Assembly: GCF_001633165.1 (NCBI RefSeq)
Contig: NZ_CP015418.1
Span: 1,736,001-1,800,000 of the forward strand
Direction of reading: 5' to 3'
Length of the DNA stretch: 64,000 bases
DNA from: Rhodovulum sulfidophilum DSM 1374
Lineage (GTDB): Bacteria; Pseudomonadota; Alphaproteobacteria; Rhodobacterales; Rhodobacteraceae
Position 1 is the first letter of the stretch. The number at the start of each line of letters is the position of its first letter. Shown in pieces: positions 40,610-50,472 of this stretch. The notes beneath the pieces were generated by a model. That model was not told the origin of the DNA and made no database searches. It saw nothing but the letters and a program-made list of their open reading frames with translations. Position numbers and translations under genes: made by a program.

Positions 40610-40712
40610 GTCGGGGCCTCCGGGGGGATGGTCGCCGAAACCGGAAGGATCTGCGGGGCAAGGGCGCGATGTCGGGGGGCGATTGCGTGCGGGGCCGCAG
40701 CCCGGTCCGCGG

Positions 40713-40991
40713 TCATTGCTCACCGCCTTCGGCGCCGCGGTCGCGCGACAGCGCTTGGGGCGTGCTGCCGGGACCGGCGGGCCGTGCGACCGGCCGAAAG
40801 GCGGATGCATGAAGCGGCCCGGTCGGCGCGGCGCCCGGACCGAAGGCGGCCTGCGCCGTGGCAGGCGGGATCACGGCCGCGGCCAGCAGCCCGGCCGTGA
40901 CCGGCGGCGCGGCGCGGCGCATAGTGCGCAGCCCCGAAATGCCCACCAGCGGCGCCGGGCCGCAGATCGCTATGACCGGACAGGAGATCAT
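40713..40991 (-). CDS. Possible small exported protein (weak)
   Basis: In the 400-bp gap between murC and the DUF2484 gene, one frame gives a signal-like start at 40925 (MRRAAPPVTAGLLAAAVIPPATAQA) or a longer one from 40991. The remaining residues are low-complexity and rich in Pro, Ala, Gly and Arg, with no conserved motif. It could be real or a chance frame. No other feature was seen in this gap. Confidence 0.25.
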   Translation of the reverse strand: MISCPVIAICGPAPLVGISGLRTMRRAAPPVTAGLLAAAVIPPATAQAAFGPGAAPTGPLHASAFRPVARPAGPGSTPQALSRDRGAEGGEQ

Positions 40992-41009
40992 GCCGCTTCG
41001 TCCGCTCCC

Positions 41010-42410
41010 TTACTCTGAAAGCCGTGCGGGCAGGTTGTTGGCCCAGGCGCTGATCGTGCCCGCGCCCAAGCATACCACCATGTCGCCGGGGCCTGCCTGT
41101 TCGCGTACCAGCCGAACCAAGTCGTCCTCGCTGAGGATGGCCCGGGCATGGCGGTGGCCGTGGCGGATCAGCCCGGCGACCAGATCGTCGCGCGTCGCGC
41201 CCTGGATCGGCTCTTCGCCCGCCGCATAGACCTCGGCGATGCCGACCACGTCGGCCTCGTTGAAACAGGTGCAGAAATCGTCGAACAGCGAATGCAGCCG
41301 CGAATAGCGATGCGGCTGATGGACGGCGATGACCCGGCCCTCGGTCGCCTGCCGCGCCGCTTTCAGCACCGCCGCGATCTCGACCGGGTGGTGGCCGTAA
41401 TCGTCGATGACGGCGATCCCGTTGGCCTCGCCGACCCGGGTAAAGCGCCGGTTGACCCCGGCGAAACCTTCCAGCGCGGCGCGGATCTCGTCGGCCTTCA
41501 TGCCCAGATGCCGCGCCACAGCCACCGCGGCCAGCGCGTTCGAGACGTTGTGATCGCCCGGCATCGGCAGCGTGCAGTCCTCGATCACCATCTCCTCGGC
41601 CTGAAGGGCGATGTCGAAATGCGCCTTGCCCGTTTCATAGCGCAGATTGATCGCGCGCACATCGGCCTGGGCGTTGAAGCCGAAGGTGATCACCTTGCGG
41701 TCGGTGACCCGGCCGACCAGCGCCTGCACCTCGGCATGATCGGTGCAGCAGACCGCCAGCCCGTAAAAGGGGATGTTCGAGACGAAATCGTAGAACCCCT
41801 GCCGGAGCGCCTCGAAGCTGCCCCAGTGCTCCATGTGCTCGGGGTCGATATTGGTCACGATGGCGATGGTCGCGGGCAGGCGGTTGAAGGTGCCGTCGGA
41901 TTCGTCGGCCTCGACCACCATCCATTCGCCCGCGCCCATCCGCGCATTCGAGCCATAGGCATGGATGATGCCGCCATTGATGACGGTCGGGTCGAGCCCG
42001 CCCGCATCCAGCAGCGTCGCCACCATCGTCGTCGTGGTGGTCTTGCCATGCGTGCCCGCGACCGCGACATTCGATTTCAGCCGCATCAGCTCGGCCAGCA
42101 TCTCGGCCCGGCGCACGATCGGCAGGCCGCGCCGCCGGGCGGCGTCGAGTTCGGGATTGCCGGGCTTGATCGCCGAAGAGATCACCACGACCTCGGCATT
42201 CTCGAGGTTTTCCTCGCGTTGGCCCTCGAACACCGTCGCGCCCAGGCCCGCCAGCCGGTCGGTGATCTTCGAGGCCTTCAGGTCCGAGCCCTGCACCCGG
42301 TAGCCGAGGTTCAGCAGCACCTCGGCGATGCCGGACATGCCGATGCCTCCGATCCCGACGAAGTGGATCGGCCCTACATCGGTCGGAAGCTTGGTTGCCG
42401 CGTTCATCAT
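41010..42410 (-). CDS. murC: UDP-N-acetylmuramate--L-alanine ligase
   Basis: Adds L-Ala to UDP-MurNAc. A 466-residue Mur ligase with N-terminal [19 protein letters not shown]-loop [27 protein letters not shown], metal/ATP-site region [16 protein letters not shown] and C-terminal [31 protein letters not shown]. Its ATG overlaps the murG stop (ATGA, 42407-42410). Confidence 0.97.
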   Translation of the reverse strand: MMNAATKLPTDVGPIHFVGIGGIGMSGIAEVLLNLGYRVQGSDLKASKITDRLAGLGATVFEGQREENLENAEVVVISSAIKPGNPELDAARRRGLPIVRRAEMLAELMRLKSNVAVAGTHGKTTTTTMVATLLDAGGLDPTVINGGIIHAYGSNARMGAGEWMVVEADESDGTFNRLPATIAIVTNIDPEHMEHWGSFEALRQGFYDFVSNIPFYGLAVCCTDHAEVQALVGRVTDRKVITFGFNAQADVRAINLRYETGKAHFDIALQAEEMVIEDCTLPMPGDHNVSNALAAVAVARHLGMKADEIRAALEGFAGVNRRFTRVGEANGIAVIDDYGHHPVEIAAVLKAARQATEGRVIAVHQPHRYSRLHSLFDDFCTCFNEADVVGIAEVYAAGEEPIQGATRDDLVAGLIRHGHRHARAILSEDDLVRLVREQAGPGDMVVCLGAGTISAWANNLPARLSE

Positions 42411-43501
42411 TTGCCTTCTCCGCCCAGTGCCTCGACGATCTCGGCCAGCCCGTCGACGGCATCGGGTTTGCCGCAGCGCATCGCCGCCACCGCCATCTGC
42501 ATCGCGCCCTTGGGCTGGCCCAGAACCGTGGCGATCTGGTCCGAAAGCGCGACCGGGTCAAGCGCCTTTTCCGGGATCAGTATCGCCGCGCCGGCCTCGA
42601 CCAGGCCGCGGGCATTTGCGGTCTGGTGATCGCCCGCGGCATGCGGGTAGGGGATCAGGATCGCGGGCCGTCCGATCGCCGCGATATCGGCCACCGAGGA
42701 GGCGCCCGAGCGGCTGATCACCAGCTGCGCCTCGGCCAGCCGGGCGGGAATGTCGTCGAAGAAGGGCCGGACCTCGGCCGTGACCCCGGCCGCCTCATAG
42801 GCCGCGACCACGCGGTCGAGATCCTCCTCGCGGGCCTGATGCGACACCCTGAGATAACCGCGCATCTCGGCGGGCAGGGCAGCGATGGCGGCGGGCACGC
42901 TTTCCGAGATCGCCCGCGCGCCCTGACTGCCGCCGATGGCGACGAGGCTCATCGGATAGTCGCCGGGCGGAATATAGGGCGCGCCCGCGCGTTCGCGCAC
43001 CGCCGCCCGGATCGGGTTGCCGGTATGGAAGGCCTCGACGCCCTCGGGCAGCTCGGTCGGCCAGACCCCGCAGGCCATGGCATGGACGCGGGGCGCGAAC
43101 AGCCGGTTGACCTTGCCCAGCACGCCGTTCTGCTCATGGATCATCCGCGGCCGCCTGAGCAGCGTCGCCGCCGTCAGCGCCGGGAAGGAGGGGTAGCCGC
43201 CGAAGCCCGCCACCACGGCAGGCCTGTCGCGCAGCATCCGCCACAGCATCGCCGCGACGCCCGCCGCCAGCCGGAGCGGCGCGACCGCCCGCGCCACCGG
43301 CCCGCCCCGGTCGGGGCTGTCGGCGGCGATGGTCTCGATCTCGACCGCGGCCGGAAAGCCGCCCGCATAGCGCGCGCCGCGGGCATCGGTCGACAGCTTC
43401 ACCCGCCAGCCGCGCGCCAGCATGGTTTCGGCCAGGGCCTGGGCCGGGAACATGTGCCCGCCGGTGCCGCCGGCGGCGATGACCAGAAGCGGGGCGCTCA
43501 T
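42407..43501 (-). CDS. murG: UDP-GlcNAc--undecaprenyl-PP-MurNAc-pentapeptide transferase
   Basis: GT-B glycosyltransferase making lipid II on the inner face of the membrane. The 364-residue protein starts [20 protein letters not shown]; other hallmarks are [40 protein letters not shown] and the C-terminal [27 protein letters not shown] with [10 protein letters not shown]. The ATG overlaps the ftsW stop by 4 bp; the open frame upstream of 43501 is an ftsW shadow. Confidence 0.97.
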   Translation of the reverse strand: MSAPLLVIAAGGTGGHMFPAQALAETMLARGWRVKLSTDARGARYAGGFPAAVEIETIAADSPDRGGPVARAVAPLRLAAGVAAMLWRMLRDRPAVVAGFGGYPSFPALTAATLLRRPRMIHEQNGVLGKVNRLFAPRVHAMACGVWPTELPEGVEAFHTGNPIRAAVRERAGAPYIPPGDYPMSLVAIGGSQGARAISESVPAAIAALPAEMRGYLRVSHQAREEDLDRVVAAYEAAGVTAEVRPFFDDIPARLAEAQLVISRSGASSVADIAAIGRPAILIPYPHAAGDHQTANARGLVEAGAAILIPEKALDPVALSDQIATVLGQPKGAMQMAVAAMRCGKPDAVDGLAEIVEALGGEGK

Positions 43502-44667
43502 TCGCGGGTCCTCCGGCGCAGAAGGTCGGTGATCTCGCCCTGCGGCCGGTTCCGGGTCAGGGCCAGCAGCATGCCGACCATGATCCCGCCCGCGATCAGC
43601 GACGAGCCGCCATAGCTGACGAAGGGCAGGGTCATCCCCTTGGCGGGCAGCAGCTTGACCGCCACACCCATGTTGATCAGCGCCTGCACGCCGAAGGTGC
43701 AGGCAAGCCCGGTGCCCGCGATCCGGATGAAGGGATCGCGTTCCTTCAGCAGCCGGAACAGCGAGCGGATGACGATGGCGCAGTAAAGCGCGATGATGAC
43801 CGCGACCAGCACCAGCCCGTATTCCTCGGCCGCGACCGCGATGATGAAGTCGGTATGCGCGTCGGGCAAGGACCACTTGACCTGGCCCTCGCCGACGCCG
43901 ACGCCGAAGAAGCCGCCCTCGCGGATCGCGTTGGTGGCATAGCCAAGCTGGGTGCGGGGGTCGATCTCGGGGTTCAGGAAGCCGTCGATCCGGCGCGCGA
44001 AATGCTCGGAATTCTCATAGGCGATGGTGCCCGCGAAGACCACGCCCCCGGCCACGGCGACCAGCACCATGAAGGGCGCTCCGGCCACGAAATACATCAC
44101 CCCCCAGGCGAAGAGGATCAGCGCGGCCTGCCCGAAATCGGGCTGCAGCGCCAGAAATGCCACCACGACGACGGCGAGCGCCAGCGACATGGTCTTGCCG
44201 GGCGGGCCCTCGACCTCCTGCGCCGCGGCCATCAGCCAGGCGGTCAGGATGATGAAGCCCGGCTTGAGGAATTCCGAGGGCTGGACCGAGCCGAAGCCCA
44301 GCGAATACCAGCGCACCGCGCCCTTGCCGAAATCGGTGCCGAAGACCGGCAGCAGCACAAGCCCCAGCAGCGCCGCGCCGCAACCGATCACGCCGAGCCG
44401 CCGGACCATGGTCGGCGAGAGCATCGAGCAGACCAGCATCGCGCAAAGCGCGAGCCCGCCGAACACCGCCTGCCGCTCGACATAATAGAAGGGAGGAAAG
44501 CCGTTCTTCTCGGCCAGGGGCGGCGAGGCAGCAAGGCCCAGCAGCATGCCCACGCCGAACAGGATAAGGACAAAGGACATCGCCCATTTGTCCACGGTCC
44601 GCCACCAGCGCGGCAGAACAGGTTCACCCGCCCGGATGGGCGCGGTGCCGTAGACCATCTCTGTCAT
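43498..44667 (-). CDS. ftsW: Peptidoglycan glycosyltransferase FtsW
   Basis: SEDS-family septal glycan polymerase of 389 residues with about ten membrane helices. Hallmarks: [61 protein letters not shown] and [14 protein letters not shown]. First gene of the visible division block. murD, its usual upstream neighbour, is absent; instead a 240-bp spacer and an oxidase gene come before it. Confidence 0.97.
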   Translation of the reverse strand: MTEMVYGTAPIRAGEPVLPRWWRTVDKWAMSFVLILFGVGMLLGLAASPPLAEKNGFPPFYYVERQAVFGGLALCAMLVCSMLSPTMVRRLGVIGCGAALLGLVLLPVFGTDFGKGAVRWYSLGFGSVQPSEFLKPGFIILTAWLMAAAQEVEGPPGKTMSLALAVVVVAFLALQPDFGQAALILFAWGVMYFVAGAPFMVLVAVAGGVVFAGTIAYENSEHFARRIDGFLNPEIDPRTQLGYATNAIREGGFFGVGVGEGQVKWSLPDAHTDFIIAVAAEEYGLVLVAVIIALYCAIVIRSLFRLLKERDPFIRIAGTGLACTFGVQALINMGVAVKLLPAKGMTLPFVSYGGSSLIAGGIMVGMLLALTRNRPQGEITDLLRRRTRE

Positions 44668-44909
44668 CGGCCACTGCCTCGATCAGCCTCTGTCAATGCC
44701 CGTTTACCGGGTCTGAGGCGCAGTGTAGCGTCAAAACCGCATCGGCACCAGACCGGAAAGCCGGATCCGAACGTCCGCGCGGCCGCCCGGAGGCGCGTCC
44801 CGATCCGTGCCGGGGCAGGGGTGCGGGGGCCTCCGGACAAGGCCGAAGGGGCGGCCGGGCAGGCTCCGGACGCGGGTGGTTTCGACATGCCGCCCGCGCG
44901 GGGCGGGCC

Positions 44910-46283
44910 TCAGTTGGCGCGGACCATCTTGCCGGGATTCATCAGCGTCATCGGGTCGAGCGCGCGCTTGATCTGGCCCATCACGTCCCAGGCGGCGCCA
45001 TGCTCCTCTTCCATGTAGTCGAGCTTGCCCATGCCGATGCCATGCTCGCCGGTGACCGTGCCGCCCATGCGCAATGCGCGCTCGACCATCCGGTGCGCCA
45101 GCGCCTTGGCTTCGGCCAGTTCGGCGGCGTTGTCCGGCTCGACCAGCAGGATCGCGTGGAAGTTGCCGTCGCCGACATGGCCGAGGATCGGGCCGGGGAT
45201 CGAGGCCTGGGCGATATCGGCGCGGGTCTCTTCCACCGCCTCGGCCAGCCGCGAGATCGGCACGCACATGTCGGTGACCAGCGCGGTGGCGCCGGGGCGC
45301 AGCCCGAGGCAGGCGTAATAGGCATTGTGGCGCATGGTCCAGAGCGCGTTGCGGTCTTCGGGACGCGAGGACCACTTGAAGCCCTCGCCGCCATTTTCGG
45401 CGACGACCTCGCCGAAGCTCTCGGCCTGCTCCGCCACCCCCGAGGCCGAGCCGTGGAACTCGACCATCAGATGCGGTTTTTCCGGCATGTCGGCGCTGGC
45501 ATAGGCGTTGAAGGCGGCGGCGGTCGCGGCATCGACGAATTCGATCCGCGCCATCGGAATGCCCAACTGGATGGTCTGGATCACGGTATCCACCGCGGCG
45601 CCGATCTCGTCGAAGGCGCAGACCGCGGCCGAGATCGCCTCGGGCTGGCCATGAAGCCTCAGCGTGAGTTCGGTGATCAGCCCCAGCGTGCCCTCCGAGC
45701 CCACGAAAAGCCCGGTCAGGTCGTAGCCCGCCGAGGATTTCCGCGCCCGGGTGCCGGTGCGGATCACCCGCCCGTCGGGCAGCACGACCTCAAGCGCCAG
45801 CACGTTGTCGCGCATGGTGCCATATCGCACCGCCGTCGTGCCCGAGGCCCGGGTCGAGGCCATGCCGCCCAGCGAGGCATTGGCGCCCGGATCGACCGGG
45901 AAGAACAGCCCGGTCGCGCGCAGCTCGCGGTTCAGATCCTCGCGGGTAAGGCCGGGCTGGACGACCACGTCCATATCCTCGGAATTGACCTTCAGCACCC
46001 GGTTCATCCGGCTGAAATCGATGGTGACCCCGCCCTGCAGCGCCAGCGCGTGCCCTTCGAGCGAGGTGCCCCGGCCCCAGCCGGTCAGCGGCACCCCATG
46101 CGCGGCACAGATTCGCACGATCTGCGCGACCTCGTCGGTGGTTTCCGGATAGGCGACCGCATCGGGAGGCAGGAACGGGAAATAGGTTTCATTCCGCCCG
46201 TGCAGGTCCAGATCGGACTTGGACCGGCTGAGGCGATCGCCTAGCATTTCCCCGAGTGCGGTGAGGGCATCCGGTTTCGACAT
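44910..46283 (-). CDS. FAD-linked oxidase, GlcD / D-lactate dehydrogenase type
   Basis: A 457-residue flavoprotein. N-terminal PCMH-type FAD domain (PETTDEVAQIVRICAAHGVPLTGWGRGTS, with VDPGANASLGGMASTRASGTTAVRYG) and C-terminal FAD-oxidase_C domain ending GGTVTGEHGIGMGKLDYMEEEHG and ALDPMTLMNPGKM. The family oxidises 2-hydroxy acids (D-lactate, glycolate, 2-hydroxyglutarate), passing electrons to quinone or cytochrome. Start at 46283 (MSKPDALTALGEML). No GlcE/GlcF partners nearby, so a single-subunit D-lactate or D-2-hydroxyacid dehydrogenase is more likely than glycolate oxidase. Confidence 0.85.
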   Translation of the reverse strand: MSKPDALTALGEMLGDRLSRSKSDLDLHGRNETYFPFLPPDAVAYPETTDEVAQIVRICAAHGVPLTGWGRGTSLEGHALALQGGVTIDFSRMNRVLKVNSEDMDVVVQPGLTREDLNRELRATGLFFPVDPGANASLGGMASTRASGTTAVRYGTMRDNVLALEVVLPDGRVIRTGTRARKSSAGYDLTGLFVGSEGTLGLITELTLRLHGQPEAISAAVCAFDEIGAAVDTVIQTIQLGIPMARIEFVDAATAAAFNAYASADMPEKPHLMVEFHGSASGVAEQAESFGEVVAENGGEGFKWSSRPEDRNALWTMRHNAYYACLGLRPGATALVTDMCVPISRLAEAVEETRADIAQASIPGPILGHVGDGNFHAILLVEPDNAAELAEAKALAHRMVERALRMGGTVTGEHGIGMGKLDYMEEEHGAAWDVMGQIKRALDPMTLMNPGKMVRAN

Positions 46284-46346
46284 CGGGGTACTCCTTGCAG
46301 TGCCAGAGGCGGGCACCCTAGGCGAGAGCGGCGGCCGGGAAAAGCC

Positions 46347-48071
46347 TTGCTAAACAAACGCGACCAAAAGAGGCAAAATGCCGGGCAGAGCAGGGTGAAA
46401 CGGCGGAATTCGAGAGCTTTCGGTACCGTTTTCCGTTGGTTGAATGGCGTTTTACGCGTCTTGCGGGTGCATGGCCCGTCGCAGGTGCAGTTCTGGTTCA
46501 TCGCGGCGGCGATCGGCATCGCGGCCGGATTCGCCGCTCTGGGCTTCAGGCTTGGGATCGATGTGCTGCAACGCGCGCTCTACGGGGTCGATGATCCGCA
46601 CCGGCTGCACAGCTATGCCCAGACGCTGCACTGGGGCTGGATCCTGGTGATCCCGGCCTGTGGCGGGCTCGTCGTCGGGCTGCTGCTGCACCGCTTCACG
46701 CCCGATGCCCGGGTGCGCTCGGTCGCCGACGTGATCGAGGGGGCGGCGCTCAACGAGGGCCGGGTCGAGGTCAAGGCCGGGCTGGCCTCGGCGCTGGCCT
46801 CGCTGATCACGCTGTCCTCGGGCGGCTCGACCGGCCGCGAGGGGCCGGTGGTGCATATGGCGGGCGTGGTCGCGACCTGGGTGTCGAACCGGATCCATGC
46901 CGATGGCATCACCGGGCGCGATCTGCTGGGTTGCGCCGTGGCGGCCGCGGTCTCGGCCTCGTTCAACGCGCCGATCGCGGGCACGCTCTTCGCGCTTGAG
47001 GTCGTGCTCAGGCATTTCGCGGTCCATGCCTTCGCCCCGATCACGGTGGCGGCGGTGGCAGGCACGGTCATCAACCGGATCGAATTCGGCGGCGTGCCGG
47101 AATTCGCGCTGCCGCAGACCGACCGGCTTGCCTTCTATGGCGAGCTTCCGGCCTTCCTGATGCTGGGGCTGCTTTGCGGTCTGGTCGCGGTGATCCTGAT
47201 GCGCGCGATCTTCTGGGCCGAAGGGATCGGCGATGCGGTCCAGCGCCGGACCCGGATGCCGCGCTGGCTGAGGCCCGCGGTCTCGGGGCTCGGGCTCGGG
47301 GCGCTGGCGATCTGGTTTCCGCATATCATCGGTGTCGGCTACGAGACCACCTCGGCGGCCCTGACCGGGACGCTGGTCCTGCATGAGGCGGTGGTGTTCT
47401 GCCTGCTGAAATCGGTGGCGGTGTCGATGACCATGGCCGGGCGGATGGGTGGCGGGGTCTTCTCGCCCTCCTTGATGGTGGGGGCGCTGACCGGGCTGTC
47501 CTTCGGCATCATCGCGACCTCTGCCTTTCCCAATGTCTCGGGGGCCGAGACGCTTTATGCGCTGGCGGGGATGGGCGCGGTCGCGGCCGCGGTGCTGGGC
47601 GCGCCGATCTCGACCACGATGATCGTCTTCGAGATGACCGGCGACTGGCAGACCGGGCTGGCGGTGATGGTGGCGGTGTCGCTCTCGACCGCGCTGGCCA
47701 GCCGCCTTGTCGACCGCTCGTTCTTCCTCACCCAGCTTGAACGGCGCGGCAAGAGGCTGGCGGCCGGGCCGCAATCCTATCTGCTGGCGGCCCTGACCGC
47801 GGGCGTGCTGATGCGGTCCAAGGAGAGCCCCGGCGCAGCCTCGCCGGGCGCCTGCGCCGAGCTGATCGGGCAGGGGGTGATGTTCGAGGCCGACACGACC
47901 CTGGTCGAGGCGCTGCCGGTCTTCGAGAAATGGGGGCACGGCTTCGTGCCGGTGGTGGCGCGGGCTACCGCTGGCCGCGAGCCCGAATTGCTGGGCGCGC
48001 TGTTCCATGTCGACGCGCTGCGCGCCTATTCCCGCGCGCTGGCGACGACCGCCGCCGAGGAGCATTCCTGA
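46347..48071 (+). CDS. CLC-family chloride channel / antiporter
   Basis: A 574-residue membrane protein. The ion-selectivity motif SSGGSTGREGPVVHMAG contains the gating Glu, and FNAPIAGTLFALEVVL and RMGGGVFSPSLMVGAL (GxFxP) are also in place. The Tyr-bearing helix R and a C-terminal region of about 100 residues without an obvious CBS pair follow; it retains one CBS-like stretch (MFEADTTLVEALPVFEKWGHGFVPVV). Whether it is a channel or a Cl-/H+ exchanger cannot be told. The N-terminal 40 residues are basic. Divergent from the oxidase gene. Confidence 0.92.
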   Translation: MLNKRDQKRQNAGQSRVKRRNSRAFGTVFRWLNGVLRVLRVHGPSQVQFWFIAAAIGIAAGFAALGFRLGIDVLQRALYGVDDPHRLHSYAQTLHWGWILVIPACGGLVVGLLLHRFTPDARVRSVADVIEGAALNEGRVEVKAGLASALASLITLSSGGSTGREGPVVHMAGVVATWVSNRIHADGITGRDLLGCAVAAAVSASFNAPIAGTLFALEVVLRHFAVHAFAPITVAAVAGTVINRIEFGGVPEFALPQTDRLAFYGELPAFLMLGLLCGLVAVILMRAIFWAEGIGDAVQRRTRMPRWLRPAVSGLGLGALAIWFPHIIGVGYETTSAALTGTLVLHEAVVFCLLKSVAVSMTMAGRMGGGVFSPSLMVGALTGLSFGIIATSAFPNVSGAETLYALAGMGAVAAAVLGAPISTTMIVFEMTGDWQTGLAVMVAVSLSTALASRLVDRSFFLTQLERRGKRLAAGPQSYLLAALTAGVLMRSKESPGAASPGACAELIGQGVMFEADTTLVEALPVFEKWGHGFVPVVARATAGREPELLGALFHVDALRAYSRALATTAAEEHS

Positions 48072-48115
48072 GCGACGGACGGGGTTAAAGGCGGGCGGGT
48101 CTGAAGGCGGGCGGC

Positions 48116-48457
48116 CTAAAGCTGCTCGACCGTCACCTTGTCGGCATAGAAGGCCAGATGCCCGGCGATCCGCTCGAGCCCGGTATTCGGCTCTTCGTAG
48201 GACCAGGCCGCGTCGGCGATGTCGTAGCTCTTGGCGCGCAGGGTGAAATAACTCGCCACGCCCTTGTGCGGGCAGGCCGTGCGGCTGTCCGAGCGGTCAA
48301 GGAAGGCCATCGCCACATCCTCGCGCGGGAAGTAGATGACAGGTCCCATGCCGCCTTCGGTCAGTTCAAGCGCGTTCCGGCTTTCGGCAATCACCGCGCC
48401 TCCGGCCCGGACCACCCAGGCCCCCTCGGCCTTGTGGATCGTGATATGGTCGGACAT
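48116..48457 (-). CDS. DUF427 domain protein
   Basis: A 113-residue protein starting MSDHITIHKAEGAWVVRAGGAVIAES, with GGGAG upstream of the ATG. The family pattern is clear: VIYFPREDVAMAFL, then TACPHKGVASYFTLRA, ending IADAAWSYEEPNTGLERIAGHLAFY. The fold is a small beta structure; the biochemical role is not known. The open frame continues 33 codons upstream without conserved residues. Convergent with the CLC gene. Confidence 0.88.
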   Translation of the reverse strand: MSDHITIHKAEGAWVVRAGGAVIAESRNALELTEGGMGPVIYFPREDVAMAFLDRSDSRTACPHKGVASYFTLRAKSYDIADAAWSYEEPNTGLERIAGHLAFYADKVTVEQL

Positions 48458-48666
48458 GCGTGTTCTCCCTCGGTCCTGTCGGATAGCATTTTTATGCCGT
48501 TCTTCTGTCATGCTTGTCTTTGTCTTGTCCAGTTCTGCAGGCCATAGGCCCACCATCCGCCTGGAAACGGATCGCGCCGCCGCCGCGGCCCTGTTGCGCG
48601 GGCGCGGCGCGGAATGCCCGGATCGGACCGGAATTGAACCTGTCAGACCGAGGTGACGACCGGGGC

Positions 48667-50472
48667 TCAGAGCGGCTGCGTCGCCTCCGCCAGCCAGGCC
48701 CGCGCCCGCTCCGACAGCCCGTCTCCGGCCCGCTCGGCCACCTCGGCGTGATAGGCGTCGAGCCAGGCCCGCTCGCCCGCGTCAAGCAGCTCGGGCAGGA
48801 TCAGGCGGCGGTCGATGGGGACCCAGGTCAGCGTCTCGAAGGACAGCATGCGGCGGTCGTCCCCGCTCGTCAGCGCCGGGGCTTCCCGGGCCGCGATCAG
48901 GTTCTCGATCCGGATGCCGAAGGCGCCCTCGCGGTAATAGCCGGGCTCGTTCGACAGGATCATCCCCGGCTCCAGCGGCACGGTCGAGCTCCGGGCGATG
49001 CGCTGCGGCCCCTCATGGACCGAGAGATAGGCGCCGACGCCATGGCCGGTGCCATGGTCGTAATCCTGCCCGGCCTGCCAGAGCGCATTGCGCGCCAGCG
49101 CGTCCAGATCGCGGCCCGCAAGCCCCTTGGGGAAGCGCGCCCGCGAGATCGCGATCATGCCTTTCAGCACCCGGGTGAAGGGGGCCTTCGCCGCCTCGGG
49201 CACGGGGCCGACGGCAATGGTGCGGGTGATGTCGGTGGTGCCGTCGAGATATTGCGCCCCCGAATCGACCAGCAGCAGATCGCCCGGCGCCACGGCGCGG
49301 TTGCTGGCCTCGGTCACCCGGTAATGCACGATGGCGCCGTTCGGCCCGGCGCCGGCGATGGTCTCGAAGCTGATATCGCGGAGCTTGCCGGTCGCGGCGC
49401 GGAAACCTTCGAGCCCGCGCACCACGTCGATCTCGGTCAGCCCGCCCTTCGGCGCCTCGGCATCGATCCAGGCCAGGAACTCGATCATCGCCCGCGCGTC
49501 GCGGGCATGCGCGGCGCGCGACCCTTCCAGTTCGGCCGCGGTCTTGCGCGCCTTGGGCAGGATGCAGGGATCTTCGGCCTGCGCGATCTCGATGCCCGCA
49601 TCCTCGAGCTGGCGCAGCACCCAGAGCGGCGCCGAGGCCGGATCGACCCGCACCCGGCCCAGAAGGCTGCGCAGCCCCGGTCCGAAGGCTCCGGCTGGGC
49701 GCAGCGTGATCTCGGGGCCGAGATGGGCCTTGAGCGCGTCGCTCACCTTGGCGGGATCGGCGTAAAGCGTCACCCGGCCGTCATCATGCAGGATCGCGAA
49801 GGTATGGGGCACCGGATTGCGCGGAATGTCCGAGCCGCGCACGTTCAGCAACCAGGCGATGGAATCGGGCAGGGTCAGCACCGCGGCACTCTGCCCGGCA
49901 TCGGCCAGCAGCCGCCCGATCCGGGCGCGCTTGTCGGCATGGCTCTCGCCTGCCAACTCTTCCGGGTAGGGCGTGATCGGGCCCTGGGGCGGGGCCGGCT
50001 GGTCGGCCCAGATCCGGTCGACCAGGTTGGCGGTCTCGCGGATCGCGACCTGGGTGCCCGCCAGCGCCCCGGTCAGCGCGTCCAGGTCCCTGGGCGTATG
50101 CAGCCAGGGATCGATCCCGACCGCGCCGCCCTGCGGCAGCGCCGCCTTCAGCCAGTCGCCGGGCTTGGTCTCGGGCCAGGGCACGGGCGTGAAATGCGCC
50201 AGATCGACCTGCGCCTTGACCTGCACCCGGTAGCGGCCGTCGATGAAGACGCCCGCGCGGTTCATCAGGATGCAGGCGATCCCGGCCGAGCCGGTGAAGC
50301 CCGTCAGCCAGGCCAGCCGGTCGTCATGGGGGGCCACATATTCGCCCTGATGGGCATCGGCGCGGGGCACCAGAAACCCCGAAAGCCCCTCGCGGGCCAT
50401 CTCCTCGCGCAACTGTGCCAGCCGGACGGGGCCGTCCTCGGGACGGGTGGTGCTGTCGAAGTTCTGGAACAT
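48667..50472 (-). CDS. Xaa-Pro aminopeptidase (M24 family)
   Basis: A 601-residue aminopeptidase P with two creatinase-type N-domains (LAQLREEMAREGLSGFLVPRADAHQGEY; second repeat EESHADKRARIG-like) and a C-terminal pita-bread domain. Dinuclear metal ligands are visible: Asp in LLLVDSGAQYLDGTTDITR (two Asp), His in GTGHGVGAYLSVHEGP, Glu in LSNEPGYY and Glu in GIRIENLI. Removes N-terminal residues before proline; cytosolic. It begins directly after the cobT stop (adjacent bases), so the pair is likely co-transcribed. Confidence 0.93.
   Translation of the reverse strand: MFQNFDSTTRPEDGPVRLAQLREEMAREGLSGFLVPRADAHQGEYVAPHDDRLAWLTGFTGSAGIACILMNRAGVFIDGRYRVQVKAQVDLAHFTPVPWPETKPGDWLKAALPQGGAVGIDPWLHTPRDLDALTGALAGTQVAIRETANLVDRIWADQPAPPQGPITPYPEELAGESHADKRARIGRLLADAGQSAAVLTLPDSIAWLLNVRGSDIPRNPVPHTFAILHDDGRVTLYADPAKVSDALKAHLGPEITLRPAGAFGPGLRSLLGRVRVDPASAPLWVLRQLEDAGIEIAQAEDPCILPKARKTAAELEGSRAAHARDARAMIEFLAWIDAEAPKGGLTEIDVVRGLEGFRAATGKLRDISFETIAGAGPNGAIVHYRVTEASNRAVAPGDLLLVDSGAQYLDGTTDITRTIAVGPVPEAAKAPFTRVLKGMIAISRARFPKGLAGRDLDALARNALWQAGQDYDHGTGHGVGAYLSVHEGPQRIARSSTVPLEPGMILSNEPGYYREGAFGIRIENLIAAREAPALTSGDDRRMLSFETLTWVPIDRRLILPELLDAGERAWLDAYHAEVAERAGDGLSERARAWLAEATQPL

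Noticed and set aside
43502..43876. N-terminal extension of murG
   Set aside because: It overlaps ftsW in another frame; the conserved MurG start and ATGA overlap fix the start at 43501.
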